Assembly: GCA_013697395.1 (NCBI GenBank)
Contig: JACCWY010000312.1
Coordinates: 1 to 18,403, forward strand
Direction of reading: 5' to 3'
Length of the DNA stretch: 18,403 nt
DNA from: Chloroflexota bacterium
Lineage (GTDB): Bacteria > Chloroflexota > Limnocylindria > QHBO01
Position 1 is the first letter of the stretch, and every line of letters starts with the position of its first letter. Both the position numbers and the translations under genes were made by a program. The notes under the pieces were generated by a model that saw nothing but the letters and a program-made list of their open reading frames with translations, had not been told where the DNA came from and ran no database searches. Shown piece after piece: positions 14,785 through 18,403 of the stretch.

Positions 14785-14790
14785 ATCATA
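14785..14790 (-). promoter_or_regulatory. -10 box of merR2 (leaderless)
   Basis: TATGAT on the minus strand, flanked by CCCC and GGGG, ends 6 nt before the merR2 ATG. This places the transcription start at or next to the start codon. The -35 region falls within the P1 operator, so MerR2 bound there would also control its own gene, as is usual for divergent mer promoters. No TTGACA-like -35 is seen. Confidence 0.5.
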
Positions 14791-14795
14791 GGGGC

Positions 14796-14827
14796 TTGAC
14801 ATTCGAGTGCACTGGAAGGTCTAGCCT
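14796..14827 (+). promoter_or_regulatory. MerR-type promoter/operator of the reductase operon (P1)
   Basis: TTGACA (14796-14801) and TAGCCT (14822-14827) are separated by 20 bp. The spacer carries a dyad centred on the perfect palindrome AGTGCACT, with arms TTCG and GGAA. A 19- or 20-bp spacer with a central dyad is the hallmark of MerR-activated promoters. P1 and P2 share 14 and 9 identical bases on the two sides. Transcription would start near 14834, giving a leader of about 80 nt before the first candidate gene start at 14917. Confidence 0.78.
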
Positions 14828-14916
14828 GACATCGCCGGTTGTAAACCGACCCACGTCGGACCGAGCGAGGACCACAGAGGACAACAACCCGTGGAGACAG
14901 CGACGACCTCACGCCG

Positions 14917-15354
14917 GTGGTGCCGCCAGACGGTCGCGACGGGCAACTCATCGGCACCGGCACCGGGGATGTCCGCGGCGAGCTGCTGCATGGGAAGCTG
15001 CGGTGGTCGTTCTACGCCGCCGACTGCGCGTATCTCGCGGTGCGAGCGGGATTCAGCCAACCGGTGGACGAGCTGTGCCGGACCCATCCCGGCGGGGAGA
15101 TCCACACCGATGACGGCGCCGTGATTCGCTGGGATGCCACGGGCTTCGGGCTGCGCGGCACCGATCGGTCGCAACCTCACGGCTGGCGCATGGCCTCGGC
15201 CTTGGTCTTCGACACGGACGACACCCGCTACGCGTGGCTCAACCGCGCCATGGCGGTGTGGCTCGGCGAGTTCGACGAGCGCATCGGGGTCGCCCGCTAC
15301 ACGGCCTGGGTCGCCGCCGGCGACGTCCCGGCCGCCCTTCGGCCCGCGGCATGA
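14917..15354 (+). CDS. DUF3237-like protein, first gene of the MerR-controlled operon
   Basis: About 145 residues. GTGDVRGELLHGKLRWSF, the segment HPGGEIHTDDGAVIRW, and RYAWLNRAMAVWLGEFDER followed by a Y-x-A-W-V end resemble DUF3237-type proteins, a small beta-barrel family often found beside catabolic genes; the match is by eye. The start is uncertain. The GTG at 14917 is the first possible start in this frame, yet has no Shine-Dalgarno. A GTG at 14891 does have AGAGGA upstream but is in another frame, which could mean a frameshift near 14910 or an unrelated short leader ORF. The stop overlaps the next gene as ATGA, so the two are translationally coupled. Its role in metal response is unknown. 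Confidence 0.65.
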   Translation: MVPPDGRDGQLIGTGTGDVRGELLHGKLRWSFYAADCAYLAVRAGFSQPVDELCRTHPGGEIHTDDGAVIRWDATGFGLRGTDRSQPHGWRMASALVFDTDDTRYAWLNRAMAVWLGEFDERIGVARYTAWVAAGDVPAALRPAA

Positions 15355-17024
15355 TCGAGTCCGTCGACGCCATCGTCATCGGTGCCGGCGAAGCCGGGGC
15401 GGTCGTCGCCAGCCGCGCGGTCGCGGCCGGCCACCGGGTGGCGATGGTCTACCGCGAGCCGTACGGCAGCACCTGCGTCAATGTCGGCTGCGTGCCGTCC
15501 AAGTTCCTCATCCATCGCGCCCACGTGGCACACGCGGTGCGGACGGCCAGCGTGTTCCACGTCGACGGCCATGGCGAGCCGGACATCGACTTGCCGGCGA
15601 TCGTGGCCGACAAGAACGCGCTCGTCGCCGAGCACCGCGCCGAGGCGCTGGGCAACGCCCGGCGCGCCAGCGGGCTCACCATGCTGGAGGGCGAGGCGCG
15701 CTTCATCTCGCCGCGCGAGGTGGCGGTGGGGGCGCGTCGCCTCACTGCGGACCGCATCTTCATCGCCACCGGCATGCGGCCGCTGATCCCCGACGTGCCG
15801 GGGATCGGAGACGTCGAGGTCCACACCAACGAGACAGTCATGGACATGACCGAGCTGCCCCAAAGGCTGATCGTGCTCGGTGGCGGCTACATCGGCTGCG
15901 AGCTGGGCCAGGCGTACCGTCGCTTCGGATCCGAGGTGACGATCATCCACGGCCCAGAGCTGCTATGCGCCGACGAGGAGCCGGATGTCAGCCGGCTCCT
16001 GGCCCGCGGCCTCGCCGCCGACGGCATCCAGCTCGTCACCGACCACAGGGCATCCCGCGTGGAACGAGCAGGCAATGGCGTGCGCGTGTTCGTCCGGGCA
16101 CACGACGGAGCGGAGCGCGGTATTGACGGCTCGCACCTGCTCGTCGCCGGCGGGCGGCAGCCGAACACCGATACGCTCAACCTGGGCGCGGCCGGCGTCG
16201 CGAGCCGGGCCGATGGCTCGATCATCGTTGACGATCGGCTGCGCACGAACGTGCCGGGCACCTGGGCGGTCGGCGACGTCAACGGCGAGCAGCCATTCAC
16301 CCGCGTCTGCCAGGAAGAGGCCAAGGTCGCCTACGCCGACGCCATCGAGGACGCCGACGTGCGCATCGATCGCCGCAGTCTGGGGCATGGCATCTTCACG
16401 GACCCCGAGATCGGGAGCGTCGGGCTGACCGAGGCGGCCGCGCGTGCGGCCGGATACGACGTTGCCGTCGGATTGGTGACCTTCGACAAGATCGAGAAGG
16501 CCGAGCTAATCGGTGCCGAGCTCGGCCTGGTCAAGTACGTCGTCGAGCGCGGGAGTCGGCGGCTATTAGGTTGCCACGTCATTGGGCGCCAGGCAGCCGA
16601 TCTGGTCTGGACCGCCTCGGTGGTGCTCCGACGGCGCGGCACCCTCGATGAGCTGGCCACGGCGGTGGGCATCTTCCCGACCCTCGCCGAAGGGATGGAG
16701 GGGACGGCCCGCGGCCTGTTGCGCCGGCTCTCGCCTGAGGTCGCGACCGGCCCGCTGGCCGTCGTGCCGGCACAACGACAAGAGGAGGATGTGATGACAG
16801 CCAATGGAGATTTCACCTGCCCGGCCTGCGGGGCCGAGTTCGACGTCCAGGAGCGCCTCGAGGAGCGCGCCGAGCCAGTGCCGAAGGAAGCCCCAGCGGA
16901 GCCGGACCGGGGCGAGGTAACCGAGCCGGTCAGCTTCCAGTGCCCGGCGTGCGGGGCTGATTATGAGACCCAGGAGGAGCTGGGGCAGGAAGATCATCCG
17001 GCGGCTCCGCCGGTCGATCGCTAG
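15351..17024 (+). CDS. MerA-like flavoprotein disulfide reductase fused to a CPxCG tail
   Basis: A 557-residue protein of the pyridine nucleotide-disulfide oxidoreductase family. It has an FAD-binding GAGEAG (residues 11-16) and the redox-active pair Cys42/Cys47 in GSTCVNVGCVPSK, the form typical of mercuric reductase. Further on are ATGMRP, the NAD(P)H-binding VLGGGYIGCELGQAY, TWAVGDVNG, and a C-terminal dimerisation domain. The His-x4-Glu pair of lipoamide and glutathione reductases is replaced by FPTLAEG; MerA has Tyr at that Phe. The C-terminal Cys pair of MerA is missing, and there is no N-terminal MerP-like domain. From residue 482 the frame continues without a stop into a small CPACGA-containing protein. 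I chose the ATG at 15351, which overlaps the upstream stop as ATGA and starts right at the first beta strand. P1 and MerR2 suggest metal induction; the electron acceptor is unproven. Confidence 0.86.
   Translation: MIESVDAIVIGAGEAGAVVASRAVAAGHRVAMVYREPYGSTCVNVGCVPSKFLIHRAHVAHAVRTASVFHVDGHGEPDIDLPAIVADKNALVAEHRAEALGNARRASGLTMLEGEARFISPREVAVGARRLTADRIFIATGMRPLIPDVPGIGDVEVHTNETVMDMTELPQRLIVLGGGYIGCELGQAYRRFGSEVTIIHGPELLCADEEPDVSRLLARGLAADGIQLVTDHRASRVERAGNGVRVFVRAHDGAERGIDGSHLLVAGGRQPNTDTLNLGAAGVASRADGSIIVDDRLRTNVPGTWAVGDVNGEQPFTRVCQEEAKVAYADAIEDADVRIDRRSLGHGIFTDPEIGSVGLTEAAARAAGYDVAVGLVTFDKIEKAELIGAELGLVKYVVERGSRRLLGCHVIGRQAADLVWTASVVLRRRGTLDELATAVGIFPTLAEGMEGTARGLLRRLSPEVATGPLAVVPAQRQEEDVMTANGDFTCPACGAEFDVQERLEERAEPVPKEAPAEPDRGEVTEPVSFQCPACGADYETQEELGQEDHPAAPPVDR
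16794..17024 (+). CDS. Small CPxCG zinc-ribbon/half C2H2-like protein, internal start in the fused ORF
   Basis: A 76-residue product that can be read from the ATG at 16794, in frame with the reductase. AGGAGG at 16783-16788 lies 5 nt before this ATG, an ideal ribosome-binding site, so the segment is probably also made as a separate protein. It contains two repeats, FTCPACGAEFDVQERLEE and FQCPACGADYETQEELGQ. Each has the F-x-C-x2-C-x3-F/Y-x5-L pattern of a C2H2 zinc finger, but the His that should follow is Arg in the first and displaced in the second. Each pair of Cys could supply half of a metal site, so the two repeats may bind one metal together. An acidic, Pro-rich linker joins them. It may have been an independent gene that became fused by loss of the reductase stop codon. 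Confidence 0.6.
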   Translation: MTANGDFTCPACGAEFDVQERLEERAEPVPKEAPAEPDRGEVTEPVSFQCPACGADYETQEELGQEDHPAAPPVDR

Positions 17025-17103
17025 GTGCGTGTGGGTGGCCGACCGTCACGGCGCCCCGCAGAGACGCGCGGTGTGCCGGCGGCGAGGGAGCGCCTGACCT
17101 GGC

Positions 17104-17628
17104 CTACCCCGTCCGAACCGTCCTGCGCCTCAAGGCCCAGGCAACGTACAGCCCGAGCGGAACACCGAAGAAGCCGGCGTGGGCGACGAACTGCATGAGC
17201 GGATCGGTCATCTGTGGGAACCACACCCAACCGGCGATCGGCGCGACGACGTAGAAGTTCACGACCCACAGCAAGGTGCCCCATGCGGCTCCAGCGAGAG
17301 CGGCGACCGAGGCGGAGCGGACGATCGCGGGCATGAATGCGGCCGCAGTGCCGAACGCGGCGCCGTAGATGACCGACAGCACCATGTGGACCGCGATGCC
17401 GGCCGCCGCGGCGATGACCAGTGAAAAGCGGGGATCGAGCGCCTGTTCGCCGAGCGCGATGCCGCCGATCATCCGGAGCGGTCCGAACGGGCTCTGGCCC
17501 TGGACCGCGGCCATCGCCATCTCGAACATCGGGAACACGAGTCCGGCGATGATGCCGCCGATGGCTCCGTGCTTGAGGGCGCGGCCGAGGTCGAACGTAT
17601 CGGTCCCGAGGGTGCGGGTCTGTGTCAC
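17104..17628 (-). CDS. Uncharacterised integral membrane protein
   Basis: A 174-residue membrane protein with four or five helices. Hydrophobic stretches are GAIGGIIAGLVFPMFEMAMA, FSLVIAAAAGIAVHMVLSVIYGAAFG, SVAALAGAAWGTLLWVVNFYVV, and VAHAGFFGVPLGLYVAWALRR. I place the start at the GTG 17626-17628 because AGAGGAGG lies 6 nt upstream; the frame is open for another 36 residues, but these are polar and unlike the family start. Similar short four-helix proteins occur in environmental Chloroflexota and Actinomycetota without known function. It is convergent with the reductase gene (79 bp between stops) and so is not part of that operon. Conserved-looking His, Asp and Trp residues (PMFEM, VHMV, WFPQMTDP) are candidates for function. 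I cannot name one. Confidence 0.75.
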   Translation of the reverse strand: MTQTRTLGTDTFDLGRALKHGAIGGIIAGLVFPMFEMAMAAVQGQSPFGPLRMIGGIALGEQALDPRFSLVIAAAAGIAVHMVLSVIYGAAFGTAAAFMPAIVRSASVAALAGAAWGTLLWVVNFYVVAPIAGWVWFPQMTDPLMQFVAHAGFFGVPLGLYVAWALRRRTVRTG

Positions 17629-17786
17629 GGCATTCCTCCTCTGCGCGGGCACCCGATCAGCATCGACGGCCGGCATCGGCGTGGCTGTGGCGCGCCTTAC
17701 AGCGCGGGCCTCTTCAGCGGGAGCAGTGGCGGCCATGGCGGGCGCAGACTGGCGCGGGGGTCGACACCGAACAGGAAGCGGTCCTC

Positions 17787-18003
17787 ATGGCCCAGCACCC
17801 GATCGAGCTGATCCTGGCGCGCCAGCTGGCCAGCCAATTGGCCGTGGTCGTCCTCCCGGCGACTCGGCGGGACACACGACCGGCTGCAAGCCGCGCTGGG
17901 ACAGACCGATTTGAGCGTCCTCGAGAACACGCTGGCCCAGGACCACAACCCGTTCGTCGTTCGGCCGGCCGGCGAGCAGTACGAGCGGCTTCCTGCCTCC
18001 TAG
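17787..18003 (+). pseudogene. PAS-like N-terminal remnant, frameshifted
   Basis: The frame from the ATG 17787 reads MAQHPIELILARQLASQLAV. This matches the start of a group of PAS-domain signalling proteins (HPIELILxRQLASYL, then a PAS core with FLVDPEG). AGGAAG lies 10 nt upstream. The PAS core is missing. Near 17850-17870 the coding signal moves one frame over, to RLQAALGQTDLSVLENTLAQ followed by DHNPFVVRPAGEQYERLPAS, and a TAG at 18001-18003. Both parts have strong G/C third-position bias. The whole may be a decayed sensory gene or two joined fragments; I do not recognise the second part. The 158 bp upstream (17629-17786) hold no clear gene. Confidence 0.42.
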
Positions 18004-18017
18004 CCGTTGTTCGGTGC

Positions 18018-18403
18018 TCAGGTGACCTCGAAGTCGTTCGGGGCGACGATCGGGCTGGGGCAGTTGACGACGAACCCCATGCCACCGGTATCTGGTGTGC
18101 CATGGTGCAGCGTGAGCCGTCCGTCAGCTTCCGCCGCGTCGAGCTCCGCCTGCGAGGTCAGGAGCGTCGCAGCGGCCTCGTCGTTCCAGACCGCCGTCCA
18201 GTGGTCCCACATCGGGCTCCATGCCGGCTCACCGGCCTTGGCCCCGAAGATCGCCGGCTGAAAGCCCATTGCGCCTGGTCCGGGGATGCCGTTGCCGAAG
18301 ACGGTGATCTTGCTCGTCGCGCCGGCGTCGATCAGCCCTTCGGTGCCCGGTGAGCCGACGATGCTCATCATCGGCGCCATCGGCACCGCGGAGGTGTCAG
18401 TGA
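18018..18403 (-). CDS. C-terminal part of an uncharacterised protein (5' end outside window)
   Basis: At least 128 residues are visible and the frame remains open to the right edge, so the GTG at 18384-18386 need not be the start. The sequence AGEPAWSPMWDHWTAVWNDEAA, then SQAELDAAEADGRLTLHHGTPDTGGMGFVVNCPSPIVAP to the end resembles a domain I recall as DUF7482, found in exported bacterial and archaeal proteins of unknown role. The aromatic WSPMWDH and the VNCPSP end are its clearest marks. A His/Met/Cys-containing end (HHGTPDTGGMGFVVNC) hints at a metal or ligand site, but this is speculation. The stop is the TGA at 18018-18020, 15 bp from the stop of the opposing remnant. Confidence 0.62.
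   Translation of the reverse strand, partial: TDTSAVPMAPMMSIVGSPGTEGLIDAGATSKITVFGNGIPGPGAMGFQPAIFGAKAGEPAWSPMWDHWTAVWNDEAAATLLTSQAELDAAEADGRLTLHHGTPDTGGMGFVVNCPSPIVAPNDFEVT

Noticed and set aside
1..18403. CRISPR arrays, insertion sequences, transposase genes
   Set aside because: I saw no regularly spaced direct repeats, transposase motifs or terminal inverted repeats.

Overview
The window is 18.4 kb of very GC-rich bacterial DNA. Strong G/C preference at third codon positions, a MalK/MalE/MalF/MalG-type sugar importer, several apparently leaderless genes and a remnant that begins like Chloroflexota-type PAS proteins all fit an uncultured soil- or sediment-type Chloroflexota (actinobacterial origin is not excluded). 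This is inference from content; there is no rRNA gene to anchor it.

Region 1 (1-9916) is a carbohydrate locus. A GH38 alpha-mannosidase runs off the left edge on the minus strand. An EEP-fold nuclease/phosphatase (minus) and a PA14-containing GH3 beta-glucosidase (plus) are divergently arranged. The GH3 gene carries a frameshift in its N-terminal barrel, where a short conserved segment appears deleted. Convergent to it lies a complete ABC importer on the minus strand: ATPase, lipoprotein binding protein, then two permeases. A 12-bp hairpin sits between the binding-protein gene and the first permease gene. Together these genes would import and hydrolyse glycan fragments.

Region 2 (10031-12175, plus strand) holds three overlapping genes: a membrane-anchored ParB/sulfiredoxin-fold protein, a calcineurin-like phosphoesterase lacking two ligands of one metal site, and a small membrane-anchored protein. 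A GlsB/YeaQ-type membrane protein follows.

Region 3 (about 12255-13702) looks like a scar of mobile-element activity. It contains a tRNA-His-like sequence with a good 5' half and a poor 3' half, an ORF whose first residues resemble a known helicase/PLD-family N-terminus before diverging, a truncated phage tail-fibre-like gene, and the 3' end of an unrelated host gene.

Region 4 (13787-17024) is the most interesting part: a two-unit metal-response module. Two MerR-family regulators lie in tandem on the minus strand. Two near-identical MerR-type promoters (19- and 20-bp spacers) drive merR1 with an overlapping 20-residue peptide (7 Cys, 2 His), and, divergently, a DUF3237-like gene plus a MerA-like flavoprotein. 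The flavoprotein lacks the C-terminal Cys pair of MerA and is fused in frame to a small CPxCG protein that keeps its own Shine-Dalgarno and start codon.

Region 5 (17104-18403) contains an uncharacterised membrane protein, a frameshifted PAS-like remnant and the C-terminal part of an uncharacterised, possibly exported protein that runs off the right edge.
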